DNA of 64,000 nucleotides from Pseudomonadota bacterium (GCA_021821885.1 JAKARO010000005.1:1-64000); one strand, 5' to 3'. Counted from the first letter of the stretch, positions 1 to 10,121 are shown. Program-made: numbers and translations. Notes: a model not told the origin generated them from the letters alone.

Positions 1-1
1 T

Positions 2-390
2 CAGGAACTCACGATCGAGGCGCTGCGCGTGGCCATCGGCGGGCGCGATCCAGGCGCCGGACTCGTGCATCACTCCGACAGAGGGTTGCCATACGCCCCG
101 GGGGACTGCCGCAAGATCCTCAAGGCCTGCGGCATCACGGTGCCGATGGGCCGATTGCCGGGACAACGCGTCCATGGCGAGAACTTCGCTACACGCGACC
201 AGGCGCGCCGTGCGATCCTCGAATACATCGGCTACTACATCGCAGACGGTGGCACTCTTCCCTCGGGAACCTCACGCCGGTACAGTTCGAAACGCGCTGG
301 CGGGAACGAACCCGCCCGCCGTGGATAACGCTCTACGCGGTGCTTCGTGGTGCCCGCGTTTCGGGATCCGGTTCATATCCTGAAGAGGAC
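2..390 (+). pseudogene. IS3-family transposase OrfB, C-terminal remnant
   Basis: The frame open from the left window edge contains GLVHHSDRG, the hallmark stretch before the last catalytic residues of the IS3-family DDE integrase core, followed by GITVPMGRLPG. It then jumps to VHGENFATRDQARRAILEYIGYY. In intact IS3 OrfB proteins a segment with the catalytic Glu lies between these motifs, so an internal deletion is inferred. After about position 248 the family C-terminus (HSSLGNLTPVQFETRW) continues in another frame, which shows a frameshift. The copy cannot be functional. Its 5' part lies outside the window. Confidence 0.75.
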
Positions 391-1368
<978 letters not shown>

Positions 1369-1400
1369 GGCTCCATGCTCTCAAGAGTCGAAGCCTCCTC

Positions 1401-1418
1401 AAAACCCGGGGCAGTTCA
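1401..1418 (-). repeat. Terminal inverted-repeat end of IS3-family element
   Basis: On the minus strand the end reads TGAACTGCCCCGGGTTTT, about 33 bases upstream of OrfA. This is the position and sequence type expected for an IS3-family end beginning with TG. The matching end was not located. Confidence 0.55.
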
Positions 1419-1473
1419 CTTCACCTAGTGCGTCAATGCATCGGACAGCAACAGGCACATGATCAGGTAAGGT

Positions 1474-1502
1474 TTGCCTGGCGCAATCCCGGAGCGCACA
1501 AT
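1474..1502 (+). promoter_or_regulatory. Possible sigma70 promoter for ffh
   Basis: TTGCCT (1474-1479) and CACAAT (1497-1502) are separated by 17 bases, each matching 4 of 6 consensus positions. This would place a start site near 1509, about 20 bases before the ffh start codon. It lies downstream of the IS end, so the IS has not separated ffh from it. Confidence 0.4.
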
Positions 1503-1528
1503 GGGCTCAACAGTCATGCGGAGAAGTT

Positions 1529-2905
1529 ATGTTTGAATCGCTCAGCCAAAGGCTAGGACAAAGTTTCAAGACCCTGCGCGGGCAGGCACGCCTCAACGAG
1601 GGCAATATCCGCGATGCCCTTCGTGACGTGCGCCTGGCACTCCTGGAAGCGGATGTTGCGCTGCCGGTGGTCAGGGACTTTATTGCCCGAATCCAGGAAA
1701 AAGCGCTGGGAGCGGAGGTTCTGAAGAGTCTTACCCCAGCCCAGGTTTTCATCAAGATTGTCCACGATGAGCTTGTGACCCTGATGGGCTCGCATAATGA
1801 CCGTCTGGATCTTCAGGCCAGACCTCCGGTGGTAATCCTGATGGCTGGTCTCCAAGGTTCTGGTAAGACTACGACCAGCGCCAAACTGGCTCTCTGGCTT
1901 AAGGACCGGGAGAAAAAAAGGGTTCTGCTGGCGAGCACGGACGTGTACCGGCCAGCGGCGATGGATCAGCTGGCCAGTCTGGGGCAGGATGTTGAGGTCG
2001 AGGTTTTTCCTGCGCACCCCGGGCAGCTGCCGCTCCAGATCGCCCGGGATGCCCTTGAGTCGGCGAGGCGGCAGGTCATGGATGTTCTGATCATAGATAC
2101 TGCCGGTCGCCTGCATGTGGACGATGTCATGATGGAAGAGGTCCAGTCCATTAGCGAGGCGGTAAATCCAACAGAGGTACTTTTTGTGGTAGATGCGATG
2201 ACTGGCCAGGATGCGGTCATTACGGCTAGGGCATTTGATTCGGCGCTGCCCCTTACAGGAATTGTGCTGACAAAAATTGACGGAGATGCCCGTGGTGGGG
2301 CAGCCCTTTCCATTCGTGCCGTAACTGGAAAACCCATCAAGTTTCTTGGCGTAGGCGAAAAAGTCCGGAAAGGCCTTGAGGCTTTCCATCCGGACCGTAT
2401 GGCATCCCGCATCCTGGGAATGGGGGATATCGTCAGCCTTGTGGAGCAGGTCCAGCAGGATGTAGATGTTGAACAGGCGCAGAAGATGACCGAGAAACTG
2501 CGCAAGGGCAAAGGATTTGACCTCGAAGATTTCCGTGAGCAGCTCAGGCAGCTGGAACGCATGGGGGGGCTGGCCAGCATTCTCGACAAGCTGCCCGGAA
2601 TGGGAGATCTGCCTGCTGAGGCCCAGACATCACTTCAGGACCAGAAACCGATGCGCCGAATGGAGGCCATTATCAATTCCATGACCATGGAAGAGCGGAG
2701 AAATCCGCATGTTATCAAGGCTTCGCGTCGAAGGCGTATTGCGGCAGGATCCGGAACAACCGTTACTGAAGTAAACAAACTGCTGAAGCAGTTTGAGTCG
2801 ATGCAGAAAATGTTCCGGAAAATGGGCAAGGGAGGCAGAGGATTGAGCCGCCTGCTGGGGATGGGCCCACGGAATCTCATGAAAGGTGGTCTACCCTTTC
2901 ATTGA
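1529..2905 (+). CDS. ffh: Signal recognition particle GTPase Ffh
   Basis: The 458-residue protein is the SRP54-type GTPase that binds 4.5S RNA and hands nascent membrane proteins to FtsY at the membrane. The N-domain helical bundle occupies about residues 1-90. The G domain carries the P-loop GLQGSGKTT at 107-115, DTAGR at about 190 and TKIDGDARGG at about 248. The Met-rich M domain ends with GMGPRNLMKGGLP. Length is normal for the family. A GGAG-type ribosome binding site precedes the ATG. It heads the ffh-rpsP-rimM-trmD-rplS group, with a 78-base gap to rpsP. Confidence 0.98.
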   Translation: MFESLSQRLGQSFKTLRGQARLNEGNIRDALRDVRLALLEADVALPVVRDFIARIQEKALGAEVLKSLTPAQVFIKIVHDELVTLMGSHNDRLDLQARPPVVILMAGLQGSGKTTTSAKLALWLKDREKKRVLLASTDVYRPAAMDQLASLGQDVEVEVFPAHPGQLPLQIARDALESARRQVMDVLIIDTAGRLHVDDVMMEEVQSISEAVNPTEVLFVVDAMTGQDAVITARAFDSALPLTGIVLTKIDGDARGGAALSIRAVTGKPIKFLGVGEKVRKGLEAFHPDRMASRILGMGDIVSLVEQVQQDVDVEQAQKMTEKLRKGKGFDLEDFREQLRQLERMGGLASILDKLPGMGDLPAEAQTSLQDQKPMRRMEAIINSMTMEERRNPHVIKASRRRRIAAGSGTTVTEVNKLLKQFESMQKMFRKMGKGGRGLSRLLGMGPRNLMKGGLPFH

Positions 2906-2927
2906 TCGGGTTTTTTGGTTATGATTC

Positions 2928-2950
2928 GCGCCTTTCCTGCCGGAAGGCGC
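2928..2950 (+). promoter_or_regulatory. Hairpin between ffh and rpsP
   Basis: GCGCCTT (2928-2934) pairs with AAGGCGC (2944-2950) around a short loop. No T-run follows, so it is not a classical terminator. It may be an mRNA-processing or attenuating structure before rpsP. A run of six T lies just upstream at 2911-2916. Confidence 0.35.
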
Positions 2951-2983
2951 TCGTATCGGTCAGGACACTGCTAAGGAGAGCAA

Positions 2984-3244
2984 ATGGTAGTCATTCGTAT
3001 GGCTCGGGGCGGCGCCAAGAAGCGGCCCTTCTATCATATCGTCGTAGCGGATAGCCGCAGCCGCCGTGATGGCCGTTTTATTGAGCGGCTCGGTTTTTAC
3101 AATCCGGTCAGCAACCCTTCTGAATTGCGTCTCGACAAGGAGCGTGCTGCCTACTGGCTGGCCCAGGGGGCGCAGCCTTCGGATACAGTAGCGCGGTTCC
3201 TGAAAAGCGAGGGCGTGGGCAAGGCGGGTGTCAGCGGCGCCTGA
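2984..3244 (+). CDS. rpsP: 30S ribosomal protein S16
   Basis: The 86-residue small-subunit protein has the family signature [22 protein letters not shown] at its start and [14 protein letters not shown] after it. S16 binds 16S rRNA early in assembly of the 5' domain. AAGGAGAG sits 5 bases before the ATG. Its 3' end overlaps the GTG start of rimM by 17 bases, so translation of the two is probably coupled. This is the conserved rpsP-rimM-trmD-rplS order. Confidence 0.98.
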   Translation: MVVIRMARGGAKKRPFYHIVVADSRSRRDGRFIERLGFYNPVSNPSELRLDKERAAYWLAQGAQPSDTVARFLKSEGVGKAGVSGA

Positions 3245-3743
3245 AAACGGGCACTGGGTACCGGTTGGCCGCATATCGGGCCTCTACGGCGTACGCGGTA
3301 TGGTCAGAGTTTTTTCCTATACGGAAGTGCGGGAAGGGATTCTGGACTATCCGGTATGGTATCTCGGACCCGGGCACAGGCCCTTTAGGGTGGTGGAAGG
3401 GCGCAGGCAGGGCCAGGCGGTAGTCGTAGAGCTTGAAGGCGTAGAAGACCGGGAATCAGCGAGAGGCCTCATGGGGCTTGAGATTTCGGTGCCCCTTGCA
3501 GACCTTCCTTCTCTGGATCCGCAGGAATACTACTGGGCCGAACTTCTCGGATTTCGTGTCGAGAATCTGGAGGGAGAGACGGTAGGCTTGGTTGCGGGCT
3601 TTTTGGAGACTGGAGCCAACGACGTGATGGTCCTGCGTGGCGGGGATGGTCAGGAGCTTCTTGTACCCTGGACAGAGGCGGCAGCGGGCAGCGTGGATCG
3701 CCAGGCGGGCAAAATTGTGGTGGACTGGCATCTGGACTGGTGA
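3228..3743 (+). CDS. rimM: 16S rRNA processing protein RimM
   Basis: The 171-residue assembly factor acts on the 30S head region and interacts with S19. The N-terminal RimM domain has [16 protein letters not shown], and the C-terminal PRC-barrel part has [11 protein letters not shown] and NDVMVLRG. The start is a GTG (3228) inside the end of rpsP. No later ATG fits the family N-terminus, so the GTG is preferred. The stop overlaps the start of trmD by one base. Confidence 0.96.
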   Translation: MSAAPENGHWVPVGRISGLYGVRGMVRVFSYTEVREGILDYPVWYLGPGHRPFRVVEGRRQGQAVVVELEGVEDRESARGLMGLEISVPLADLPSLDPQEYYWAELLGFRVENLEGETVGLVAGFLETGANDVMVLRGGDGQELLVPWTEAAAGSVDRQAGKIVVDWHLDW

Positions 3744-4483
3744 TGCGCTTTGATGTCATTACCATTTTTCCTGGACTGATTCGTGGATATCTTCATGAAG
3801 GGGTCCTGGGACGGGCCGAGGGGCGGGGAATAATCAGGGTAGAGACCTGGAATCCCCGGGACTTCAGCCAGCTTCCGCACCAACGCGTGGATGACAGGCC
3901 CTTTGGCGGGGGGCCCGGCATGGTCATGATGGCGCCGCCACTGCTGGCCTGTATCTCTGCGGCACGCGCAGCCAATCCGGGGGCGCCGGTGGGTTACCTT
4001 TCCCCCCAGGGAAAGCCGCTAAGGCAGAATGATCTGCAGAATATGGCAGGCCGGCCAGGCCTGATTCTTCTGGCTGGCCGCTATGAGGGCATAGATGAGC
4101 GTGTTATGGGCGCTGTCGATGAGGAATGGTCTGTTGGAGATTATGTCCTGGCCGGTGGGGAGCTGCCGGCGCTTGTCCTTATCGAAGGCGTATCCCGTCT
4201 TCTGCCAGGTTTTCTTGGGCATCCCGGATCAGCAGAAGAGGACAGTTTTTCCTCTTCCGGGCTACTGGATTGCCAGCATTATACGCGGCCGGAGCGGTGG
4301 AATGACGAAGTGGTTCCAGACGTTCTTCTTTCAGGAGATCATCGCCGCATTGCCCGCTGGCGCCATCAGCAGGCTTTGCTGCGTACCCGTACCCGGCGCC
4401 CGGACCTTTGGGCTGGGCGCATCCTGACGCGGGAAGAAGAAATTCTGCTGCAGGAAGCGGATATGGCAGAAGGCAAATATTAG
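3743..4483 (+). CDS. trmD: tRNA (guanine-N1)-methyltransferase TrmD
   Basis: This SPOUT-class enzyme makes m1G37 next to the anticodon and so prevents +1 frameshifting. The start [12 protein letters not shown], the loop GGGPGMVM, the knot motifs [13 protein letters not shown] and [13 protein letters not shown], and ISRLL-type sequence are all present. The ATG at 3743 overlaps the rimM stop by one base. A GTG immediately before it at 3740 is an alternative that adds one residue. Length (246-247) matches the family. Confidence 0.97.
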   Translation: MRFDVITIFPGLIRGYLHEGVLGRAEGRGIIRVETWNPRDFSQLPHQRVDDRPFGGGPGMVMMAPPLLACISAARAANPGAPVGYLSPQGKPLRQNDLQNMAGRPGLILLAGRYEGIDERVMGAVDEEWSVGDYVLAGGELPALVLIEGVSRLLPGFLGHPGSAEEDSFSSSGLLDCQHYTRPERWNDEVVPDVLLSGDHRRIARWRHQQALLRTRTRRPDLWAGRILTREEEILLQEADMAEGKY

Positions 4484-4508
4484 GGTTTGGTCAAGGAGCA
4501 GACAGTTT

Positions 4509-4853
4509 ATGAATATTATCGACGAAATCAACGGACAGCAGCTCAAAACAGATTTTCCTGAGTTTATTTCCGGAGATACGGTTGCTGTTCATGTCAGGGT
4601 CAAGGAAGGAGACCGGGAGCGGATCCAGATTTTTGAAGGTCTCTGCATCGCCCGTCGCAACCGTGGACTGCACTCCTCTTTCACCGTACGCAAGATCTCC
4701 AGCGGTGAAGGAGTAGAGCGGGTTTTCCCGGTCCATTCCCCGCTTGTGGTCAAGGTAGAGGTCAGACGCCGCGGAGATGTGCGCCGGGCCAAGCTGTATT
4801 ATCTGCGGGATCTTTCTGGCAAGGCTGCCCGCATCAAGGAAAAGCTGGGCTGA
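4509..4853 (+). CDS. rplS: 50S ribosomal protein L19
   Basis: The 114-residue large-subunit protein at the 30S-50S interface shows the family core [33 protein letters not shown] and [21 protein letters not shown] lies 12 bases before the ATG. It closes the conserved rpsP-rimM-trmD-rplS set. Its TGA overlaps the ATG of the next, unknown gene, which is therefore probably cotranslated. Confidence 0.98.
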   Translation: MNIIDEINGQQLKTDFPEFISGDTVAVHVRVKEGDRERIQIFEGLCIARRNRGLHSSFTVRKISSGEGVERVFPVHSPLVVKVEVRRRGDVRRAKLYYLRDLSGKAARIKEKLG

Positions 4854-6100
4854 TGCCCGACGCGCAGGCGTCGTATCAAGGCCAGCTGCTCCGAGACTGG
4901 TATTCGGCACCATCCCATGAGCAGGACCGGATCTGGAATGGCCAGACGCAGAAATGCCTGCAGATCGCGCTTGTGCAGACATCGCTCGGCCAGGGATATG
5001 GTGCAGCCGGAGATCTGGGCCGTACCTGGGAGTGGCTGGACCACCTTGCCTTTCTGTCTGCCATAGAGAATTTTCCGGGCGCGTGGGTTGCAAATGTCCT
5101 GGCGTCGGGAACACAGGGTGACAGTCCTCTGGGTTTCGATACAGAAAGAGAGCCCGGAAGCTGGCTTGCGGTAGAACCTTCTGTTCCCATACCGATCGAT
5201 ATGGAAGCCGATGCTCTTGCCCAGCGTATCGAGAACCAGGATACTGAAGCGCTTCTCCCCCTTCTCGTGAGCATGGGAGAAGATCAGCAGGCCCGCCAGG
5301 TGGTGCTTGACAGGGTGGCCCTGCGGATGGCGGAAGACAGTTATGGGGATGGTGTGCGCAGCATACTCTTTCAGCAGTGGCGTCGGACAGCGGCCGCACT
5401 ACCCTCTCCCCTCTTTGCGGCCGTGACGATTACCTGTTTGCGCCTGCACTGGCATTTGCCAAACGGGGCTTGCGTAGCGGTCCCGGAAGGCCGTGCGGAA
5501 TGTCCTGTGGGCGACAACAACAGCAAGCCTCTCCTCCAGAGTTTGCGGGAGCGGGACCTGGGCTCCTACATGGGGCATATACGGGCCATGGGGGATCAGC
5601 CGGTTGGCGCGCTTCGGCAGCTGTTCATTGCGGTGGCGCTGATGGTCCTCGAATATCCTGAAGGCCCCGGCCTGGAAGGTCTTGGCAGGCTCTATCTCTG
5701 GCTGGGGTCGGTGCTCGCCATTGCCCATCGGAGTCTGCGCCGGTCAAGGCGGATCCTTTTCAGCGCGGCAGCAAGCGTTTTTCGCCATGGCGGCTGGCAG
5801 GCCCAGAAGGAATGGCCGGCCTACGCCAGCCTTGTCACTTTCCACCACGCCCTCCAGCAGGGGGAATCCCCGGAAATCCGGACGGACTGGCAGAAAACCC
5901 TGTGGGCCCACTCTGGCAATGGGGATGCCGACGCGTGGTGGATGGCCAGAGCGGAACAATACGGAATGCACACCGCTACTGCCGGGGCGCACGCAAGTTT
6001 CTGGGCTCTCTGGCAACAGGCCAGGGTCGCTGGATCGCAGACAGGAGGTCCTCTGTCATGGATACATCCTCTGGTACTTCAGCGACTGTTCCCAGTCTGA
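4853..6100 (+). CDS. Conserved-looking hypothetical protein (415 aa)
   Basis: I do not recognise this family. The 415-residue product is Trp- and Leu-rich and acidic in its first half, with no signal peptide. One or two hydrophobic stretches (about 185-200 and 260-295) could be buried helices rather than true membrane spans. Its ATG overlaps the rplS stop (TGATG), and ogt begins before its own stop, so it is coupled on both sides. Codon use looks like that of its neighbours, arguing for a real gene. No catalytic motif, P-loop or metal-binding cluster is visible. A link to ribosome or repair functions would be guilt by position only. Confidence 0.8.
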   Translation: MPDAQASYQGQLLRDWYSAPSHEQDRIWNGQTQKCLQIALVQTSLGQGYGAAGDLGRTWEWLDHLAFLSAIENFPGAWVANVLASGTQGDSPLGFDTEREPGSWLAVEPSVPIPIDMEADALAQRIENQDTEALLPLLVSMGEDQQARQVVLDRVALRMAEDSYGDGVRSILFQQWRRTAAALPSPLFAAVTITCLRLHWHLPNGACVAVPEGRAECPVGDNNSKPLLQSLRERDLGSYMGHIRAMGDQPVGALRQLFIAVALMVLEYPEGPGLEGLGRLYLWLGSVLAIAHRSLRRSRRILFSAAASVFRHGGWQAQKEWPAYASLVTFHHALQQGESPEIRTDWQKTLWAHSGNGDADAWWMARAEQYGMHTATAGAHASFWALWQQARVAGSQTGGPLSWIHPLVLQRLFPV

Positions 6101-6588
6101 CAGGAAATTTCTGTTACCACGCAGAACTGGTTGGACCACTGCAGCTACAGTTCAGAAACGGTTTTCTGCTGCGCCTGGTCTATTCGGTAAAAGACGTTCC
6201 GGAACAGGAGTCCCCATGCCTCCCATCCGGACATCCAGTGACAGTGGCTCTGGATGCCTATTTTTCCGGAGATCCGCACCTTCCTGAGTTCCTCCGCAGC
6301 ATTCCGCTGGTCTGTCTTCCTGGGACCCCGTTCCAGCATCGGGTCCGGGAAGCCATCATGTCCATTCCTTATGGAGAAACGATGAGCTATGGACGTTTGG
6401 CCGCAGCACTGGGCACTAGCCCACGGGCTATTGGCCAGGCATGCCGATGGAATCCGGTAGCTATCATTATTCCCTGTCACCGTGTGATCCTTTCCAGCCA
6501 GGGACCAGGAGGGTACGTAGGAGACCGAAAAGGAGAATTGTGGCGCCGGAAGCTCGCCCTGTTGCGTCATGAGGGGGTAGAGCTATGA
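6058..6588 (+). CDS. ogt: Methylated-DNA--protein-cysteine methyltransferase
   Basis: This suicide repair protein transfers O6-alkyl groups from guanine to its own cysteine. The active-site motif IIPCHRVI places the acceptor Cys at residue 140, preceded by the helix-turn-helix IPYGETMSYGRLAAALG and followed by GGYVGDRKGELWRRKLALL. The open frame extends further upstream, but the ATG at 6058 has AGGAGGTC 7 bases before it and gives a normal 176-residue length. It overlaps the end of the preceding gene by 43 bases and xerD by 4 (ATGA). The N-terminal domain is divergent, so the Ogt versus AdaB label is approximate. Confidence 0.92.
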   Translation: MDTSSGTSATVPSLTGNFCYHAELVGPLQLQFRNGFLLRLVYSVKDVPEQESPCLPSGHPVTVALDAYFSGDPHLPEFLRSIPLVCLPGTPFQHRVREAIMSIPYGETMSYGRLAAALGTSPRAIGQACRWNPVAIIIPCHRVILSSQGPGGYVGDRKGELWRRKLALLRHEGVEL

Positions 6589-7502
6589 CTGGCATCAAAC
6601 TGTCCGGCTGCAACCAGGAAGATCTTGCCAGTTTTCTGGACGCACTGTGGCTTGAAAAAAACCTCGCGCAAAACACCCTGACTGCCTATGGACAGGATCT
6701 GGAAGACCTTGGGCATTATCTCTGCTGCAGCACAGGAGGAAACAGGCTGCGTGAGGCTACTGCCGCCCAGCTGGCTTCTTTCCTCGCGCAGAAAATTGCC
6801 GATGGCCAGGCGTTGCGGAGTGTGGCGCGGAAGCTGTCCACTATACGAAGGTTTTATAATTACGCCCTCCGCGAAGGGTGGATTACTCATGATCCGTCAG
6901 CAGCCCTGGAACATCCGGGGATGGGGCGCTCCCTGCCGGCCGTACCAGGGGAAGCGGATGTCGAAAGCCTCCTTGCCGTACCGGACCGTTCCACTCCTCT
7001 GGGACTGAGGGACGCCGCCATGCTGGAACTTCTCTACGCGACCGGGTTGCGGGTTTCGGAACTGGTTTCTCTGGGCCTGTCCCAGCTGGATCTGAATGCA
7101 GGGCTGGTCAAGACCTTCGGGAAAGGCCGCAAGGAGCGTCTTGTTCCTGTAGGGGAGATGGCCCTTGCGGTTTTGCGCCAGTATCTGCAGGAAGCCCGCG
7201 GAACGATTCTGGGCGAACACATGGCGACAGCAGTTTTTGTAACGCGCCGGGGGAGCCGGATGACCCGGCAACGATTCTGGCAGAATATTGTCCGGTATGC
7301 GCAGCTGGCAGGCTTGGGAGGGCACCTGTCTCCACATAGCCTTCGGCATGCCTTTGCCACACATCTTCTGGACCATGGGGCGGATCTGCGCAGTGTGCAG
7401 CTGATGCTTGGCCACGCACAGCTAAGTACGACAGAAATCTATACCCATGTTGCCCAGGCCAGACTCAAACTTTTGCACCGCACCCACCATCCCCGCGGAT
7501 AG
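6585..7502 (+). CDS. xerD: Tyrosine site-specific recombinase XerD
   Basis: With XerC this recombinase resolves chromosome dimers at dif. The 305-residue protein has the N-terminal SAM-like core-binding domain and a C-terminal catalytic domain. All catalytic residues are visible: Arg155 (TGLRVSEL), Lys180 (GKGRKERLVP), His251 and Arg254 (SPHSLRHAFATHLL), His277 (LGHAQLS) and nucleophile Tyr286 (IYTHVA). The C-terminal tail ending HHP favours XerD over XerC. The start overlaps the ogt stop by 4 bases. Confidence 0.95.
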   Translation: MTGIKLSGCNQEDLASFLDALWLEKNLAQNTLTAYGQDLEDLGHYLCCSTGGNRLREATAAQLASFLAQKIADGQALRSVARKLSTIRRFYNYALREGWITHDPSAALEHPGMGRSLPAVPGEADVESLLAVPDRSTPLGLRDAAMLELLYATGLRVSELVSLGLSQLDLNAGLVKTFGKGRKERLVPVGEMALAVLRQYLQEARGTILGEHMATAVFVTRRGSRMTRQRFWQNIVRYAQLAGLGGHLSPHSLRHAFATHLLDHGADLRSVQLMLGHAQLSTTEIYTHVAQARLKLLHRTHHPRG

Positions 7503-7529
7503 CGGCGGGGGTCCGGGGCAGTCAAGTCC

Positions 7530-9068
7530 TCAGGATTTTCCTGGTCCGCGTGGAGCCTGCCGGTTTCCGGGAAGACGGATTACTATGAAGTGGCTGGTTT
7601 TTCCCTGTGCCAGAAGAATCGGGATTGGGGTTCTGGTGGGGAGGCTGGCCACCAGCCGTTTCAGCTGTTCAGGTGACCGGATGCCGATCTGGTTGACCTG
7701 CTCTATGATCATGCCCGGCTGGATTCCGGCGTCCTCGGCCGCGCCTGCATGCACTTTTACTACCTCTACGCCCTGATCAACATGGAATTTCTGCGCGACT
7801 GACCGGGGAAGGGGGCGGGCTTCCAGATTTAGCCCGGGAATATCCAGGGCATGGTGCGGCACGGCTGGACGCGTGCTGGCCATGCCCCCTTCCGGTGGGG
7901 CCGGGAGTGCTCTAACTGTAACCGGCACCTGTTCTGCCTCGCCCTTGTGCAGAATACCAACCGTAACGGTCTGTCCGGGTTGGGTGCTGCCTACCAGCAG
8001 GGGCAACTGGCCTACGTTGTATACCGGTTTCCCCTGGTAGGTAACGATGACATCGCCGGGATGCAGGCCAGCCCGCGCAGCTGGGCTCCCGGGGACGACC
8101 GATGCCACAAGGGCGCCAACCGGCTCCTTGATGTGCAGGGCTTCGGCCATGTCCGGCGTAACGTTCTGAACCTCAACACCCAGATACCCAAACTGTATTG
8201 GACGGTGGGCTCTCAGATCGTCGACCACTTTCATGACCGTATTGATGGGGATGGAAAAGGAAAGCCCCATATAGCCGCCACTGCTGGTATAGATCTGGTC
8301 GTTTATACCCACTACCTGCCCCCACATGTTGAAGAGGGGACCACCCGAATTCCCGGGGTTTATGGGTACATCGCTCTGGATGAATGGAATGTACTCATCG
8401 TCGGGCAGTGGCCGGTTGATGGCACTGACGACCCCCTGGGTAACAGTGTTGAAGAAACCGAAAGGAGCTCCGACGGCCAGCAGCCACTGGCCTACCTCAA
8501 GATGGTTGGAATTTCCTATGGGGGCAGTGGGGAGGTTTGATGCGCCGATTTTCAGGAGGGCCGTATCATAGCGAACGGATAGACCAACGATTCGCGCCCG
8601 GTAGGCCTTGTGGTTCGTAAGTGTGACAACGATATGCCGGGCACCGCGAACAACATGGGCAGCGGTAACGATATATCCATTCGCGCTGACAACAAATCCG
8701 GATCCGAGGGACTGGATCTTCTCATGGTGAGGATGGCCGGGGGTTGAGGGAGGAAAATGCTGGAAAAAATGGTAGAAGGGCGAGTTCGGAGGGAACGGGT
8801 TGTGTATTTTGGGGAGCGCCTTTTCCGACGTGCTGCTGATGTTGACGACAGAAGGTCCATAACGCTCAATGATGGGGGTGAAGTCAGGAAGGCTGACGAG
8901 GGGGGTGCCCGGATGGGAAGCCATCGCTGGAGTCTGGCTCTGTACGAAGCCTGGCGTTTTGGGCGTTGCTTCTGCACAGCCAGTGATGATCAGTGAAACG
9001 CTGACTGCTGCGCAGGAAAAAATGCCGCGGTGACGCGGGAATGAAGTTCGGGACGGGCAGCATTTCAC
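7530..9068 (-). CDS. HtrA/Deg-type periplasmic serine protease, predicted lipoprotein
   Basis: The 512-residue trypsin-like protease and chaperone has two C-terminal PDZ domains (about 275-370 and 415-500). The catalytic triad is His138 (VTAAHVV), Asp168 (YDTALLKI) and Ser241 (NPGNSGGPLF). The N-terminus MKCCPSRTSFPRHRG plus a hydrophobic stretch ends in IITGC, a lipobox with Cys31, so lipid anchoring is predicted. Most DegP/DegQ proteins have ordinary signal peptides. The GTG start at 9068 is needed for this signal. A His/Pro-rich linker (about 89-115) replaces part of loop LA. It follows the cnoX-like gene on the same strand. DegQ/MucD-type naming is uncertain. Confidence 0.92.
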   Translation of the reverse strand: MKCCPSRTSFPRHRGIFSCAAVSVSLIITGCAEATPKTPGFVQSQTPAMASHPGTPLVSLPDFTPIIERYGPSVVNISSTSEKALPKIHNPFPPNSPFYHFFQHFPPSTPGHPHHEKIQSLGSGFVVSANGYIVTAAHVVRGARHIVVTLTNHKAYRARIVGLSVRYDTALLKIGASNLPTAPIGNSNHLEVGQWLLAVGAPFGFFNTVTQGVVSAINRPLPDDEYIPFIQSDVPINPGNSGGPLFNMWGQVVGINDQIYTSSGGYMGLSFSIPINTVMKVVDDLRAHRPIQFGYLGVEVQNVTPDMAEALHIKEPVGALVASVVPGSPAARAGLHPGDVIVTYQGKPVYNVGQLPLLVGSTQPGQTVTVGILHKGEAEQVPVTVRALPAPPEGGMASTRPAVPHHALDIPGLNLEARPLPRSVAQKFHVDQGVEVVKVHAGAAEDAGIQPGMIIEQVNQIGIRSPEQLKRLVASLPTRTPIPILLAQGKTSHFIVIRLPGNRQAPRGPGKS

Positions 9069-9152
9069 AGTTAGAGGCTCCTTGATGTAGTGGCAGGGGA
9101 TCCGGTTTTCCGGCAGTGTCCCGGAGATGGAACTCCCCCAGCTCTGGCTTTC

Positions 9153-10022
9153 CTAATAAAGGGCGCGGGCGAGTTGGGTGCGGTATGTGTCCACCAGCGG
9201 GTGGTCCTTTCCCAGCACAAGGAAAATCTTGAGCAAAGTTTTCCGGGCAAGATCGTTCTGGTAGTGACGGTGCCTCCGAACCATTTCGAGCAGTTCCTCC
9301 ATGGCTTTTCCCTCCTCGCCACGTGTGAGAAGCTGCAGGGCATGCTGGTACATGGCCTGGGCCTGGGGGTCACCGGTGGTAGTTGCGAGCTTCCTCTCAA
9401 GCTCTGCCATGTCGGGGGCGTTCCGGATCTCCTGCGAAAATTCCATCAGGGCCCGGAGCGATTCCACGCTGTCTTCCAGCTGGAAGGTGGGGGACATGGC
9501 GGAGATCTGCTCCTGGACAGATTCTGTTTGGCCTGCCTGGAGGAGCATGCGGGCAAGCTCCAGTCGCGCCAGGTCATTTCGCGGGTTGATTTCCAGGGCC
9601 CTGTGAAAGAGTGCCTGGGCCTCTTCCGTCCGTCCGTCCTTGATGGCGTCCACTCCCTGCCTGCGGAATTCATCCCCAGCTGGTGGCACGATCTTCGAAA
9701 GAAACTGGCGCAGGGCGCTTTCGGGAAGCGCACCCGTAAATTCATCAACGGGCCGTCCATCACGAAAAACCTTTACTGCAGGGATCCCGCGTACCTGGTA
9801 CTGCCGGGACAGTTCCGGATTTTCGTCGGAATTGACCTTGGCAAGAAGGAAAGCACCACGCATTTCCTCGGCGAGTTTTTCAAGTATGGGACCCAATGTT
9901 TTGCATGGTCCACACCAGGGAGCCCAAAAATCAACCACAACAGGCCGTCTTCCGGATTCTGCTAGAACGGAATCCGGAAAGTTGGCCAGATTGACATCTA
10001 TGACAAAGGCGTTGGACGCCAT
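9153..10022 (-). CDS. cnoX: Thioredoxin/TPR chaperedoxin of the CnoX (YbbN) type
   Basis: The 289-residue protein has an N-terminal thioredoxin fold with an intact WCGPC at 36-40 and the cis-proline at 81 (RGIPAVKVF). TPR-like helices follow from about 115 (AQALFHRALEINPRNDLARLELA) to the C-terminus. Family members hold unfolding proteins and pass them to GroEL or DnaK. E. coli CnoX lacks a functional CxxC, whereas this one keeps it, so it may also be redox active. The protein is cytoplasmic, with no signal peptide. It lies between an unknown gene and the HtrA protease on the same strand. Confidence 0.9.
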   Translation of the reverse strand: MASNAFVIDVNLANFPDSVLAESGRRPVVVDFWAPWCGPCKTLGPILEKLAEEMRGAFLLAKVNSDENPELSRQYQVRGIPAVKVFRDGRPVDEFTGALPESALRQFLSKIVPPAGDEFRRQGVDAIKDGRTEEAQALFHRALEINPRNDLARLELARMLLQAGQTESVQEQISAMSPTFQLEDSVESLRALMEFSQEIRNAPDMAELERKLATTTGDPQAQAMYQHALQLLTRGEEGKAMEELLEMVRRHRHYQNDLARKTLLKIFLVLGKDHPLVDTYRTQLARALY

Positions 10023-10121
10023 GCTCTATCACCCTTTCCTTGTCATGAACCCGCGTAAAGGACCACACATGCCATGTTAGGCTCCTGGCCGGTGCATCTC
10101 AACGTCCAGCCTCCTCCGGGT

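Noticed and set aside
1419-1528. 4.5S SRP RNA gene upstream of ffh
   Set aside because: No GGAAGCA-type tetraloop helix typical of the SRP RNA domain IV; the stretch is only 110 bases and contains a possible promoter.
1553-2389. 278-codon frame antisense to ffh
   Set aside because: Fully within ffh, which has all family motifs; no ribosome binding site and no recognisable protein.
7495-7530. Bidirectional terminator between xerD and the HtrA gene
   Set aside because: Only imperfect GC-rich complementarity and no T-tract.
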